Source: Rhyzopertha dominica
Lineage: Eukaryota > Arthropoda > Insecta > Coleoptera > Bostrichidae
DNA length: 64,000 bases
Direction of reading: 5' to 3'
Assembly (NCBI GenBank): GCA_025024175.1
Contig: QCXZ01000003.1
Coordinates: forward strand, 14,481,621-14,545,620
Part shown: one piece after another, positions 1 through 14,000 of the stretch
How the letters are laid out: each line of letters starts with the position of its first letter
Position numbering within the stretch: the stretch's first letter is position 1
The notes under the pieces: model-generated
Seen by the model: the letters and a program-made list of their open reading frames with translations, nothing else
What the model was told of the DNA's origin: nothing
Databases searched by the model: none
Made by a program: the position numbers and the translations under genes

Positions 1-2730
1 TTTTTCAAGAAAACGATATGTTTACATAAGTGCATACACAATAATAATTTACATAATCTAAGCATAATAAGTAGACAAAACAATATGTGTAAAATAAGAA
101 ATTATAAGAAAGTAGTTACATATATATACACAAACAAAAATATAACAGCATCAGATGCGAAGTAAATAAAACAAACAACAGCAATCCATATGGCATACAC
201 TGCATTAAATTTAACAGATAAACTACATTCGTAAGTTCAGAATCTTCAAACTGTTCACCTAAACAAAAATTATTAAAAGTAAAACCAACATTGTGGTATA
301 GATATACTTACAAATTGGCCATTTCCCTTATGCTGTTACTATGATCTCTGATATCTCGGTGTTGCCTGACATAAACCACGTGGAAACCTCAGTTTGGAAG
401 TCTGCATCAGAAAGATCAGCAAATTTTTACTTTTATTATATGCAAGTTTTGTAATTTACATAATTGTTTTTCCTTTCTGTTCATGAACACTACTATTAAT
501 TTACAATGAAATATTTTCTGTAACCGCCTTCAAAAGTAATTTTTATAACTACTTCTGCCAACCAGATACAGCACTGTATATGAAATATGGGTACTATCCG
601 AAAAACGCTTACTTTCCATGCTACATTATATGCCACAGGCTGATTTCTTATGGTCTAAACTGCAATAAAACTGATCAAAAACAAAAACCACAACACTTTA
701 CGCTCAGGAGGTTATGTCAATCTCTTCCGCTCTGTGTTCTGCTGCAGAACTTCTGCACCTGCTCCTTGCGCGATCAGAACACGCCGCGCCGCTGCCAACT
801 GTTTGCTACATTGCCAATCACAGCACTATGGCAACAAGAATGTTCCAATAGTAAACGTCGCCGTCGTGTAGATATAAGTAGGATCTATCCGACATAATAA
901 TAACTAAAATTTGTAAAAAGTCAAATATAATCTGTGATGTAAACCTCACAATTAGTAATAATTTCAACAAAAATAGTAAGAATATTTATTTGAAAATACT
1001 TCAGGGTCTAGTTAAATCTTTTGTCAGTCAGATAAACATTCATTTTTCTCTAAATATTCAGTAAGTGGTTCTGTTTTGCAAAAATAGATGGTTCGCTTCT
1101 TATTGGAGACAGATCTTTCATATCCTTTTTTGTTCTTTCGGGCTCAATCCTTAATGTTATCTTTGAATGTGATGCATACCTATGTTATACGTAACATACG
1201 TCAAGAAAGTTATGTTAATGTTACGTTTATGTCATATTGTAGAAACGTTCCTCAAGCGCAAATAACGAACATTGCAGATACGTTGCAAATCAGTATGGAC
1301 TCAAAATACACATTACCGAAACATTACTTAAATGTACCTCCCAAACGTTTCATTTATGCAATACATTTGAAGATTTGAAATGTTTCTGATATATACTATG
1401 TTTAGCGGGAGTCACCATAATTGAAGAGATGTATATGCACGCGTTACGACCTTTCACTTAAGCAAAAACAAGTTTCTCCCTCGTTTCTTAAGGAAAATTT
1501 AGAAGGCAAATATTTTAGAGACAATATTTCACAACCCTATTGCTATCTAGAAAAGTTTAGATTACGCTAAACAAGCTGTAAAATGTAAGCGAAGGACTCA
1601 ACGAACCTAAGTGAAGAAAAAACTGCCACTACAATTATCATTAAAAATTAAAGTGGATCAATCTGAACAATATGATAGTTTTTATAGATATCGAGAGACA
1701 CTGAAATAATTGATTCCGCACATGATTGAACATAATTGACTACTGTCTCATGTATATGAATCATTAAGAACAGAATTGGTTACAGTTTTTCAGACAACTC
1801 TATGGCTTTTTTGGATCTCGGTTAACAAAACAATAGAGTTGTAATATCGAAATCTTTATTGGCAAGAAAGGCAATTTTAGTCATTGAATTGAATGCTCGT
1901 TGCAAAGAAGACCAAATAGATAAATATTGCGCCATATTTGATTAAAATAATAGAAAAATCTCGGGCATCATCTATGATACTAAAAGACTTGGTACCTACT
2001 CAGTTTAATAAAAACGAATGTATTTAGAAAGGAGTAATCCAGTTTCTCCAGGGATTCTTTAGCAACTTGTTAAATTTCTCATGAAATAGCTTAAAACAAT
2101 TTGAAATTTTTACTGTCAGGCATAACAGAATACAGGTTCCTTCCCTTTAATAGGCTTAAATTACCGAAGTGGCTTACTTTGTATTTATTTCATCAACAAC
2201 ACACTGATATTTTTCCCAATTCTTGCTAAAATTCATTGATGATTGCGTGAGCCAACCGGATACTTAGCGAATAAATCGCGACTAGCTGTTTGACCTGTCA
2301 GCCGAGTCTCTGATAGACTCCTTGGGAGATCACAATGAACGGAAGGATGCCCGCGATACTGGTCTGATACGATGATAATGGCCGCTATAACGTCACTGTC
2401 AAAGAAAGGAATAGTCACGGTTCTGCACTGCCAGCAGTTATGTATGTGTCGGTACGTTTATCTGGACATATCTTCGTCTGTTTGGGTTGTTTGCTCCGAA
2501 TGCCCAAAGTAATATTATGACAAAGGCTTGTGGTTCCAGCTTCCGTTTTGGAAATGTTAAAGAGTCGCTCAAGTTTTCTTGCGGTTAAAACATCACTTCT
2601 TCAATATCTTTGTAAAGTTTTGTGTGTCAAGTTAAAATGATTAACATTTTAACTAAGGTAATATATAATAATATAATAAAAATTAGACATTACCCACCAG
2701 TAAGTAAGTTTTTGATTTTGACGCTTAATT
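1..2730. other. intergenic, no gene recognised
   Basis: AT-rich DNA with no open frame that resembles a known protein. Two patches are clearly richer in C+G and less repetitive: about 690-860 and 2233-2480. The 105-codon frame over the first patch (580-897) has no recognisable motif. Either patch could be regulatory DNA or an old repeat; the sequence does not decide. Confidence 0.5.
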
Positions 2731-2739
2731 TAAAATTGG

Positions 2740-3996
2740 CATATGCTTCTCGAATGTTAATGTTTTTGCAAGTCTTGGTTCTAACAACATATACTGAAAT
2801 TGGTTTCCAGAAACGATTGAAAACTGGAGTAGTGTTCATAGACTTATCGGCGGCCTACGATACTGTGTGGAAAGATGGATTGATCCATAGTTTGTATTTA
2901 ATACTCTGAAATGTGGAAAGACTGTGATCATCGAACGAATGCTATCCCAACGTCAATTCAAAGTGTTTTTGGGAGAGAAAAGTAGCAAATTCAGGATTTT
3001 GGATAATGGTCCTCCACAAGGATCGGTTCTATCGCCTATTCTTTTCAACCTTTACATAAGTGATCTTCCAGTAACTCAATCGAGAAAATTTGTGTATGCA
3101 GACGACATGGCATTGGCTTTGCAAAGTAAAGACTTTTCTGTACTTGATAAAACCTTTCAAGTGACATCGAGATTATGAATTGCTATTTTAAAACCTGTCG
3201 CTTATGCCCTAATCCATTGAAGACAGAAGTAACTTGCTTTCATCTCAACAATCACCAAAAGAGGAAACAGCTTCAAGTTATGTCAAATAACATAATTCTT
3301 AAACATAACTTCTCGCCAAAATACATTGGAGTGACCTTAGATACGTCTCTAACGTACAAGAAACATCTAGAAAACGTCAGTAAAAATTACAGACTAGAAA
3401 TAACATTCTGCATAAGCTTGCTGGTACAAGTTGGGGTGCAAATGCAAATGTACTCCGTACTTCTGCAACTGCCTTGCTTTATAGCACTGCTGAGTACTGC
3501 TGTCCTGTTTGGAAAAACAGTCTAATCACTGGAACAATTAAGTCAACTCCATTACATTGGCTTCCGATTCTTTCAAACATTACTCCTCCGGAGATTCGCA
3601 GACAGTTTGTTACATATAAAGCTTGGCAAAAATATCAATCATCTCCCACTGAGTTTCTCATTTCCCGAGATCTGCAAGAGCTACCTACAACGCGGCTAAC
3701 TTCTAGAAAATATCTGTGGACAGAAGATTTCCTTCGTGCTCCTTATACCATTGAAGATGGATGGTGTTGTTATAGACGATCCGACGAAAGAGGTAGCAGG
3801 AACTGACCTCCCAAGAAGGTCCTGGGTCACTCTGAATCGCCTTCGCACTGGTCATGTGAAATGCAGGTTTTTTCTTAATAAATGGGATTCATTTATCAAC
3901 CTTTCTTGTGAATGTAGAGCATGGCCTGGTGGTTTTGCGTCTATCTATCATGTTGATGAAGGTGTTAAAGACTGGCTTAAGACAACAGAGATCTGA
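2740..3996 (+). mobile_element. decayed Jockey-like non-LTR retrotransposon (reverse transcriptase fragment)
   Basis: Reverse-transcriptase fossil broken by several frameshifts. Read across frames it shows the family blocks in order: an FIDLSAAYDTVW block (about 2838-2873), GPPQGSVLSPILFNLYISDLP (about 3008-3070, quoted in two parts in family descriptions), and the catalytic YADD at 3095-3106. A thumb segment follows containing RLCPNPLKTEVTCFHLN (about 3202-3252) and then LHWLPILSNITPPEIRR (about 3555-3605). A C-terminal LPRRSWVTLNRLRTG segment lies near 3810-3855. The block order matches the RT and C-terminal part of arthropod Jockey-type LINEs. The endonuclease half is missing (5' truncation) and no single frame spans it, so it is not functional. 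The clade assignment is by motif memory only. Confidence 0.85.
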
Positions 3997-4151
3997 ATGG
4001 AGTTTTCTGCGGTTTTCTTCAATACTCTATCCAGAATAAATACATACATGTATGTATCTATTATGGATAAAGCGCAAGTGCGAGATCTCTTATCGTTCAA
4101 TGAAAATATTTTTTTTTCTTTCAACGTTTTTATAAAAGTCTCTTTACTCTT

Positions 4152-4521
4152 TACTCTTTATTTTGGCCAAGATTTCAATTGCTTTATTACAATCTTCTTC
4201 AGGGCTTATAATTTGAGTTTTAAATAGGCAGCTATATTAGGGAAAGGAATCTTCGAAATTTTAACCAATATAAGCTAAATGTAATACACCATATAACACA
4301 ATCCAGAAATTTTATATACAATATAATGATCATAACAAATAAGGTGACATATACGTCGTAAAATTTCTGGATTGTGTTATATGGTGTATTACATTTAGCT
4401 TATACTGATTAAAATTTCGAAGATTCCTTTCCCTAATATAGCTGCCTATTTAAAACTCAAATTATAAGCCCCGAAGAAGATTGTAATAAAGCAATTGGAA
4501 GTTTGGCCAAAATAAAGAGTA
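4152..4521. repeat. near-perfect 163-bp inverted repeat (foldback of PLE tail sequence)
   Basis: Left arm 4152-4314 and right arm 4359-4521 are each 163 bp. They are reverse complements with about six mismatches by eye, separated by a 44-bp spacer. The outer ends share TACTCTTTATTTTGGCC. Each arm contains a (C)GAAGAAGATTG...CAATTG segment typical of Penelope-like element tails. The structure could be two head-to-head PLE ends or a foldback element. As single-stranded DNA or RNA it would form a long hairpin. Confidence 0.9.
4165..4204 (-). ncRNA. hammerhead-ribozyme-like remnant (PLE type)
   Basis: On the minus strand the left arm of the inverted repeat reads CCTGAAGAAGATTG, a loop TAATAAAG, then CAATTGAAATC. 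CTGAAGA fits the conserved CUGANGA core and GAAA fits the second core box. GATTG/CAATT can form stem II with one G-U pair. One extra A lies between the core and the stem. PLEs are known to carry minimal hammerheads. The right-arm copy (4470-4509, plus strand) has lost both core boxes. No clear cleavage triplet with matching stem I is seen, so this is probably inactive. Confidence 0.35.
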
Positions 4522-4529
4522 CCCATTAA

Positions 4530-7500
4530 TCTTTACCACCAGGTCAAATTCGCGCAAGATATTTCAGCTTAATATTGACAAGTAAACGACCGCAAACAAT
4601 TTCATTCAGTATAAAATGATCTCATATACTAACACATAATATGTCAAATAGGTGGTAAGCTCACGTGCATTTGGAACCAATATATCTTCCTTATAAGNTT
4701 AAGGTCATCTTTACGTTAAACTCTTTGGTCAACGGAAGGTCGCAATTTACACCATGAACGATGAGGAAATTGCTAATCGGCAAATGACAGAATTAAACCC
4801 AAATCAATAATGTGATTATTTCATCACCTCACAGCATCANCCTACGCCCACAACATCAACTCGTCATTCAGCTAACTTCCTGCGGCGCCTTCAAAAGCTG
4901 TTGGTACCCGCAAGATTAATAACAAGTCAAAGACCATTTTCTTGTACGTCAAGATAGAGAAGCGTTTATTTCGATGGTACTTTGAATTAATCGTTTGCGC
5001 TTACCTTCAAATCACAAGCACATTCCTAAGTAAGCGTGNCGTGATCAGGGCTGGGAGATGCTTCAATAAATCAAATCATACGAGGCGCAGCGATTGCGGT
5101 CCCATTACATGTTTGGCGTTGCGGATCTGCACGTGTAACAAGTAGGTTACATGGACAATTAAAGTATTATTTATGAAGGTTGCCAGTTGCAGTAAAATAT
5201 TCCAGATAGTCTACAAAATGTGGTGTTGAAATAAACGTATAACAAGAAACGATGCAAGATGTGCTTTATCTGAATTATTGTTAGTTGCAGTAGGTTACTA
5301 TAAAATTACATCAATTCCCAAATATGGATTATTGTATAACTAAGTGATTTATGAGTATAGGCGGTGTATTACAGAACGGAATGCCACGAGGATAGTTCAT
5401 AATAAATTGCTGCCCCTAACACAGTTGGAGGTGTGATATTACTAACTTAGCACGAATAAAATAACTAAATTTAAAGGAACTCGATGACAAAAAACAAGTG
5501 CCCATAAAAATAATATAATAGTGAATATTCAAGAATTTTGTTTATGAGAATAATTTGTTCCTTAATGTCTTTTGATGGGAATATGTAGCTTCTGTTTAGA
5601 TAGCCACTATGACAATGGGTGTGTTCCTCTTCTGNATTTTAGCTTCATGTGAACCCTTATATTAACCTAGTAGCCATGACAACGCTTTACAGTAAGTTAG
5701 CCCATTGATTGGTAAACCAAACAAAGCATTAGCATATTTCCTAATTAATTTAATATAAATATGCACCTGCGGGTAATTGCATTAATTGCTAGCTTTCCTA
5801 TCGAGTAAGGAACAAAACCCGTCCACGTTTCATATCGTACGGACTGTTCACTAGGCATTTTAATTACTTATATCTACGACTTTTTTGTTTATGCGAAAAA
5901 CTGTTTACTTTTATTTTTCTATTTTTTGCTATACAACGATATCGGCCACTGGTGTGTGCTCATAAAACTGTCGAAGATACCGACACGACCCTTTAATAGA
6001 TAATACGAATTAAGCATAAATATGACAGTACAAAACCATTCACATACTTCACACCTCCAAAAGTTTCTTTACTACAGCGTAAACACAAGTTTTTTAACTT
6101 GTAATATTTGACAAAAATTTTACACCTAACTAGTAATATTATCATTTAATTTTTTTTGCGATGTGTAGTATTTATGTGTGGTACTTACGGGCTAAAAATA
6201 CTACAGACACAAATTCATTAGGAAAAATGAAATTCTAGACATCACACATTCATTTCTAATAAACGCTGAATATAGTAATTAGTTGATATAAAAGACCGTC
6301 TTTTACAACTTGTATACTTTTTTTAGTGATTACAGATTACAGGTCTCTACAAGTACATAACAGTTTTAATTAGATAGCAATATAGTCGTAGCATAATCAT
6401 AAAAATTACTGGATTCAGTGCATTGCTACCACATACTATTTCAACTAGTATTCCCCACCCATTTCTCAACAAAATGATCAGTCTTCAAAGCAGTAGCTAT
6501 TTCATAAGCCGCACAACTTTGATCAGAAATACCACGTTATCTTAGCCTTGCTAAATGTGTGCTTTGTGTATTTACAATTTGATCGACATCAGCAGTAATT
6601 TTAGGGTAGCCGTTTCAATATGGGGAACGGCGGGCAATCGCCACGGAATAAAACACCACAGATGAAGTATTAAAAGGTCTAGGTCATGTACAAGTTGTTA
6701 TTATGTCTAGCTGACTTATTCTGCCGCTTATACGGCCTTTCACGGCGGGACACAATATATGATAGGTTGTCACTTGCGGAAGGCTCCTTCTACAAATCGC
6801 TATCGTTGCAGCCTTGTCACTAGCGACGCGTACAAGAATTTTGCATGTAACGTTACCGGATTCCGTATACGTGATTTACTTATTTCCTTAGCGCTATTGA
6901 ATGCCGTAATTATATCTCAAGTGTGTATCTTGTTAACGTTGAAAATCGTTTAATATTAGAGGATAATAATTTCGGCTGTATTAAGGTTCATCCATTGCAT
7001 TTTGCTTGTTCACATAATGTTCTATAATAGCAGACATTAGCGATCGCTTTTACTCGATACTTCATTTAATAAGAGAATACCTCTGTCCAAGCGGACTTAG
7101 AGCCATTAGTATTAGTACTGGGAGCGTTAAAAATAAACATCCTATAATTCATCCTATTTAGTTTTGCCAAAGGTGTGAAAGTTTGTTAAAACTACTTTTG
7201 GTTTGGCGTGAAGCTTCGCTAGCTAAATAGTTATTCAGGCACAAATCCTGTGACATCATCATCGTTCTTGAAATTTTGAGCCACCCAGCGGTTCAAAGAA
7301 AAGAAATCCTCATTCAACGTAAAAACGTATAAAGTTTTTCGGGGATATTTTTAGTAATAATTGATGGATTTCTCCTTCTTGAGTGAGCAAGTCGGTAGAA
7401 TAATAATGAGCATAAAAAGTACGTCGTCATCTTAGGGAATCGGCCAAGAGAACACCCTTACTATCTCAAAAGACGATGGCCATTATTTTACCGGTGGAAT

Positions 7501-7905
7501 GATCTTTATTTTCGCCTTGAGAAGCATAGTCGAGACTTCAGCACATCGTTGTTTTTGTTGCACAGTCAGCAATATTGCTATTCAGCTTACGCAAACTTTT
7601 CAGTAATGCACATTAAAATGGGCGATTTCCTTGAGGATATCAAGATTAATATGTAATATTTGTGACATATTAATTTATTAGGTCAGTGTTTGTATTTTGG
7701 AAGCGTGCTTACGTCTCGCATGCGTTAAACTGACCGTTGTACGGTCCTCATTAAATGTCTTACACCATCCAAATACTTCGGTTTGTGACAAGGTGGATTC
7801 TCCATATTGTTCTTGAAGTCTAATACTCATTCATAAGAAATCCATTACGTAAACGTTGCCTGCTTTGTCATTTGGACAATTAGTAAATTATAACAAGTCA
7901 AGTGA
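4530..7905. other. intergenic, no gene recognised
   Basis: Unassigned AT-rich DNA with N bases at 4698, 4840, 5039 and 5635. The more complex stretches (about 5640-5830 and 6600-6860) do not translate to anything I recognise. No TIR pair or RT-like block was found. Confidence 0.5.
5660..5830. promoter_or_regulatory. candidate conserved non-coding / homeodomain-site cluster
   Basis: A compositionally complex stretch without coding frames. It contains the double homeodomain-type core TAATTGCATTAATTGC (about 5774-5789), the CCTAATTAATTTAAT run just upstream, and TTGGTAAACCAAACAAAG, which contains a forkhead-like AAACAAA core. The clustering is visible, but such AT-rich motifs also occur by chance in this background. 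Speculative. Confidence 0.2.
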
Positions 7906-7909
7906 CTAT

Positions 7910-8038
7910 GGGCCAGTTTCTCTTCTCTTTGTTAAAGTTGGTGTTAGGTAAAATGAACCATGTATCCATGAGAATGTGATATGTGTAGATTTTAAATACA
8001 GAGTTGATTTTAGCTTAAAGTAGAGAAGAGAAACGCCC
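7910..8038. mobile_element. 129-bp MITE with TIRs and TAT duplication
   Basis: The left end GGGCCAGTTTCTCTTCTCT and the right end, read in reverse complement as GGGCGTTTCTCTTCTCT, form terminal inverted repeats of about 18 bp with one 1-2 base indel. Both flanks carry TAT (7907-7909 and 8039-8041), which fits a short or TA-centred target duplication. There is no coding capacity. It is a non-autonomous DNA element of unknown superfamily. Confidence 0.6.
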
Positions 8039-8044
8039 TATGAC

Positions 8045-11000
8045 TTAATGTGCGCCTTCTAAGATACCTCCTTGCAAAAAAGTAGGAATTGGCGGTGATA
8101 ATAGAATGCAACGATTAATATACATTTAACATTGCAGCGCCTGATGGCTAGAATAGATATAGGTAGTGAAAATGGTTGGTTGGGAAGACAAATTATGACC
8201 CGAAGCGAGCAAGCTAGCAAGGTTCGTTGCGCGTACAGGAAAATATCGTCAAAGCGCCGAATTAACTAATGACTACGCCCGTCGAAATAGTATTATTTCG
8301 TTTCCTTGACAGGTTCATCCATTATATTGATGAGCAGTTTTGGTGAAACTTATTTACATAAGTTTATGTATGATTTATTGTGGTCGTGTGGGTTCGGCGG
8401 CAAATGTGTTTAACGTCAACGTATTTTAGTAGGCGCCTGTGAGATTTGTCAATAACCGCGGCTCCCATAACTAGAAATCCTCAATTTAGTAATGTGATCA
8501 TCCAAGTTTTACAACAGGTATTAGCAGTAATTTGTCTTCGTAGGAGTTATAGTAATCCCTACATGCAAATGAGACACTCCAATAGATCCAGACTTTAAAG
8601 CCTGCCCATCCAATGAACCAAGTCATTTTTAATTCAAACATAATTTTGCTAAGCGAACCTCTGACTAACATGATACGTTACTACGTTACACTGTGTTCTT
8701 CGTTTAAATATTGCTATATTTGGTGGATAGATAAAGCGCTATTGTTAAGTATTGTTATAATATATGAAAGTCTAAATTTAATGCGATTGATTTGAAGAAC
8801 ATCCCAGAAAAATTGAAACCTTTCAACTTCAGTCAACCCAAAAAGAATCTCTTGGTTTCAGTAAGACTGGGAATGATTAGAGAATTTGTTAGCTTATGTG
8901 TCTTTCCGCAGTTCAAAGAAACCTACCCGTCAGCGACAAAACTGAAAATATGCAAATATGAACACAACGCAATGAAATGAGAGCTACTGCAATTGGAACT
9001 CCGTTCAGATCCAGGTAATTTTACAAGGAAATGTAACGGTATTTCTGTCATTTTTTAAATAAGCTTCTATATCCAAGCAGACATTTAAGGTTTCTCTGTA
9101 TAGATACCTATATTTGCTGGTTGTATTTTAAACGACAAGGTTCCCATATGGCTAATCTGCCAGGTACCAACTGCAAAACTGAGGCCACTCCTTTTGCTTA
9201 CATCTATTCATTAATAGATACATCAGATATAGAAATTAGTAAATCTTAAAGCATCACTAACTTGTTCAAAGTTAGAGGAATAATGTAAATTCGTTTTCGA
9301 TGGATAGATACCTTTCCATAAATTCGTAGTTGTAAAATTTTGCTGGCCTACCAAACATTATTCGAGCAAGATGGAATCAAATCTATTGTGTATAGCTATA
9401 AAAAATAATTGTTATATAGGTCAATAAATGGATTCAAACCATAAAGAGAAACAGAAATGTAATACTTTTTAGAATTTCAAATTATAATTTTGCCGAATAA
9501 TAAGACAGTTATTAATATTACTGGAAATTGTTTGCAATATTTTATTTAAAAAAAAACTGATTTTTGGTATCAAATGTGGTGGAAAAACGAATAACTCTGA
9601 CACGGGTTGCCATGATTACTGGTAATTTTTGTCTTGTTGTTTCTCACAACTGATGTAACTATTGAACAGACACTGAAGAAATGGAGTTCACAAAGCCCTG
9701 GGCTTGCTCTTTAAACACAGAATATAAGCTTGCTAGACTCGATGCACTTAGTCCAAAAATATGCATACCTCTTTTGGCTGTTTGGCCATAAACCCTTCAA
9801 ACTGGAAATTTAGATTTCCTCGTTTTAGACAGATTTCATTAACTACTTTGACTTGACATACAAAATATGATAATTACTATTGCCGTTATTAAGTAAGTTT
9901 GTGAAAATAAACATGCAGATCATGAGCCCTTTCGAAATGATATAGAGTTAGCTCTGTGGTTGCTGTTATTTAATCGAAAATACAGTGATACTAATATTTA
10001 CATTATGAACTGCTACTTATAGGGTTACAAGAAACTGCTTTTTATTGTGTGTGTCAGCTTTATTTCACTTAAAAATTGGCCAAATGCTTATGGCTTTGTC
10101 TTCTCACCGTCGGTGCCATACACCTTTTAACCTTAATTTTTTTATCTTTAAAACATAAACTTGAGCATATCCAAAATTTAAAACATACTAAAGTTTGTTA
10201 TTTGTTGTGTTAATTAGTATGTTACTTTTGAACTTTATTGCAAACATAAAGATATAATATAAAACCTAGGAAGCATTTGAAGTATAACCTACGAATATTA
10301 TAAAATTTTTTGATCTGTATTTACTAAAATATCTTGCCAAAGAGGTTTTCGAATTTACATGAATATACTAAAAAAAGGGGAAAATTTTTGCAATCCATTA
10401 ACTTTGCTTTGCTTTGCTTGGGCTTGTTGTTCTATAGTGATTTGCGTTCCACTTAAAAATTTATGGGGTAATGTCAAATTATTTGAATAATTGTAGTTAA
10501 TAATTGTATTGTCTTCGAGATTATTTAATAAACTGTTTGTTTCGATATAGTGTTAAAGTATCTATATCTACTTTATGTTAAAATTTGGGGTTTGAAGAAA
10601 ATCACTAGCGCCCATTAACAAATGTGCATTGTGTTCCGACCCATTTTGGTAAATATAATTTGAAAAATGTTTAACTGGAGCCCCCAAACCTTCTATAGCT
10701 TGGACCAGTTCAATTTAAGAGTTTGCTTTTTCTTCGTACAACCACATTTTTTGCATGGCGTATGGCATCGTAATATGAACATAGGTGTGTGTAAATGAAT
10801 ACGGAAAAACATGAGGTTGGGGGTGTTCATTTCGTGATACTTGTGTGCAGTATGTCGATGTTTAATGAGGGAGTTCCATGTAGTACAATGCGTACCTAAA
10901 ACATGACTAGTGGGTGTGAACGGCTCCACCTTCGTCAAAACACCTATAAGATATTCGATGGGTAGCCACAGCGATAGTATTTTAAAAGAGCAACCACTCC

Positions 11001-14000
11001 ATAAATCATTGCCGATTTTATTAGCCACTATAAATGCAAGACCTGTTCTGTTCTTCAGTCTTCAAGTACTTACCGTTTATTACACAAGACCGGATGAGAT
11101 GCAACCGACTGTAATGCGACGAAATACCAACAGCATTAAAATTGCGACATTGATCTCAAGATGAAGCATATTAAGAATTATGCATTCAGGTGTTATTATC
11201 TGTCATTAATTTCATTGAATGGTCTGTAACATTTGATGAGCGGGATGCTCCTCTGCAATCGTTTCGAAACCCGGATGAAATAAGATCACGATTTCGCACA
11301 ATAAAACAGAACACTTAAGTGCCTGAGAGGTTCTCATATTATTATGCAAGAAACATGCGGATGGTGGGCATAGCTTGTTTGCAATACTAATAATAAATAT
11401 AGCACTTGACAGTCAGTTATGGACTTATGTAGAAGAGACTTGTGAATGTATAACTTTTTTAGTCCTACGCAGTGTATGTTTGAGAATGCATCTATTGCAT
11501 AAGCAAAAGGAACTAGTTTTACTTGCGCACTTAAACCACCTGGTTTCGTCATATCGATCGGAAGTTTATTTAACTCACAGAATGAAAGAAATTTTCTTGC
11601 TGCTACCTTTCTCTATTTAGATCCTAACTTTTTCATTTTTTTAATGTGCAGCACAATTCATTGATAATTAGTTCATATTTATGTAAAGTTAATTAGTACC
11701 TCCTAAAACTATGTGATTTTGCCGAACGCATCTTCGATTCATGTAATATATACTTAGATGAAGTGTGATGAAGCAAAAAAACTGACTTAAGAGTATACTG
11801 CTTAAGTTCTTGATCGTATTGTGACTGACTTTTTCACAAATCACACACACAAAACTTTGATGTCTGCAGGAATGATATGATATGAGATATAAGTTATACA
11901 ACTGTAACATTGTGTATAGACAACACAACATTCATGCACCATATGGGATTCAATCGTAAAGACCTTTTGAAGCAGTGTCTGGTATATACAAGTGGCAATT
12001 AAATATAGTCAAGTAGTAATCCACCTAAGAATATCATTAAGAAATCTGGAGAAAGTAAGTCTTACGACAAATATACAGAGAAATATATACGATGGACGGG
12101 ACAAAATTTAATAAAAATGCAAGAAGCATGAAAATAATACTGTCACAAGAACATATTTTTAAAAGGACCTGCAAAAGTCCACATTTTCAATGTTTTCTTA
12201 AACTAAGTTATCGTAGTTACATTATAGGGATATTATGCCACTGAAAGTTATTAGTTAGTAAGGTCACTACACTGCGATTGCAATCTGTGGTGTTAAGATT
12301 TTTTGCATAATTATTTTTAGGTGGCGCGAGATGCTTCACATCAAACAGCAATAAGAACCAAATTAGCACAGTTATGAGCAGCTGTGCATCGCATCTTCTT
12401 GCTGAAAACATAATTAAGAGGAAATCATTCAGACAACTCTTAATTTCATTTTGAAGAAATTCCATATATCTTCGCCAGTCAACGGGTCTAGAAGTCAAAT
12501 ACCTAAAGTAGGAATGTTTACAAGAATCTTATTGCAATATTGCTATTTTAAATACTGTATGATTTATAGTGTGATACCTACATTTTCTTTAATAATGATG
12601 CATACTGCTCTAAGGTATGTTCATTTCTCATTCAGTTTCGCATGTAGGATAATTTCTAGCATTGCTTTTTAAATTTCCAATTACCTGTTAAAACAATTTT
12701 CTATAAGGCTGGCGTCTTTCTGAATACAAACAAAATTATTCATAACACGTACGTTAAGAAAAGTTTTATTTTTTTATTTATTGGTTAAATAATATCCCAA
12801 AATACTATATATGCGAAAATCACATCATCCTATAGGATAGAATAGAAATACAATTGTATTGAACTGGATTGTAATTTTTCTTAAAACAGAGGTCGAATAA
12901 AAAGTTTTTGACTAAGGAAATAAAAATAAAATAATAATAATAATTAAAAAAGCCGCTGAATGTGATATGTATTTCGCCTCTAATTTTTGTAAGTCAGCTC
13001 ACTATCGTGTATGAGAAAAGATTAATAACTGATTAATGTTTCTATTGCTTTGTATGAATGCAACAATAAAATATTTCTAGCTTTAAGGCTTTGACTAAAT
13101 GTTCAAATTATCCTATAGTGATCCCAATCACCGGATTTCTACCAAGAGGACAAAAAAAACAACACGCACTTTTGATGGCAGTTCACAAACAGTATGCAAA
13201 CATGTTCATGACAAATTGGTCAACAAGGGACTATTTTGCTTGCATTTTGCCCAAGAAATCTGCGTTTGTGTTTTGTTTTTTGGAAATTTTTGATATCCGG
13301 CATGAGAGCAAGTAGTACCTAATTGCTTTCAGCTTTTTCGTAATTTTTTATAAAGTTCTTGCTTACCAGAAACAAAATACTTACTTCCAATTTGGCGTTA
13401 TTATCAAATTGTATCCAATATTACTTAATATTTTTATGATCACCGGTATGTAGTTGTGGAAAGCATTTGCAAGGGCGCAGCTGGAAATATTTACGACGTA
13501 GATGAAAACGTGCATCCCACACCTCTAAAAAAATGCCAAATACTAATTTCACACCTTAGAGGATTAACATGATATTATTTACGACGGAAATAAAGATGTA
13601 AAGCTAGATTAATAGCAGCTAGTGACTGCTAGTATCGCGTAGTCGTTATATGGTTATAAAGTAGTAAATTAATTATTATTACTGCGTTAGCTGATACCAT
13701 GCATGGATAAAATGTGAGATCCTCTTATACTTGCAATAAGAACAAAGCCGTGGGGAATGCGCCTCGAATTAGTATTGTGAGATACATCTTACTACCATTT
13801 ATGGAAAAGTACTCCATGTAGGCAATGAGAGCAAGAGTGTGCCTTGATTTCGAGGCTGTCAGTTTGTTATGGAAAGCAATTTAACATTTTCAACTACCAG
13901 GGATGGTTGGAACATCTGAGATTACGCAGTTCGTGATCTTCATTCCGTCATTAATTGGCGTTATGTAAGTGCAGATGCGTGAGTCAGAGTAAAGATACGT

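Noticed and set aside
8613..8980. Two frames overlapping by four bases (ATGA-like), resembling a bacterial operon junction
   Set aside because: The surrounding DNA is eukaryotic with spliced genes; no ribosome-binding context or recognisable product.
10693..11028. 111-codon minus-strand frame overlapping a plus frame at 10910-11164
   Set aside because: Neither frame resembles a protein family and they overlap antisense; likely chance.
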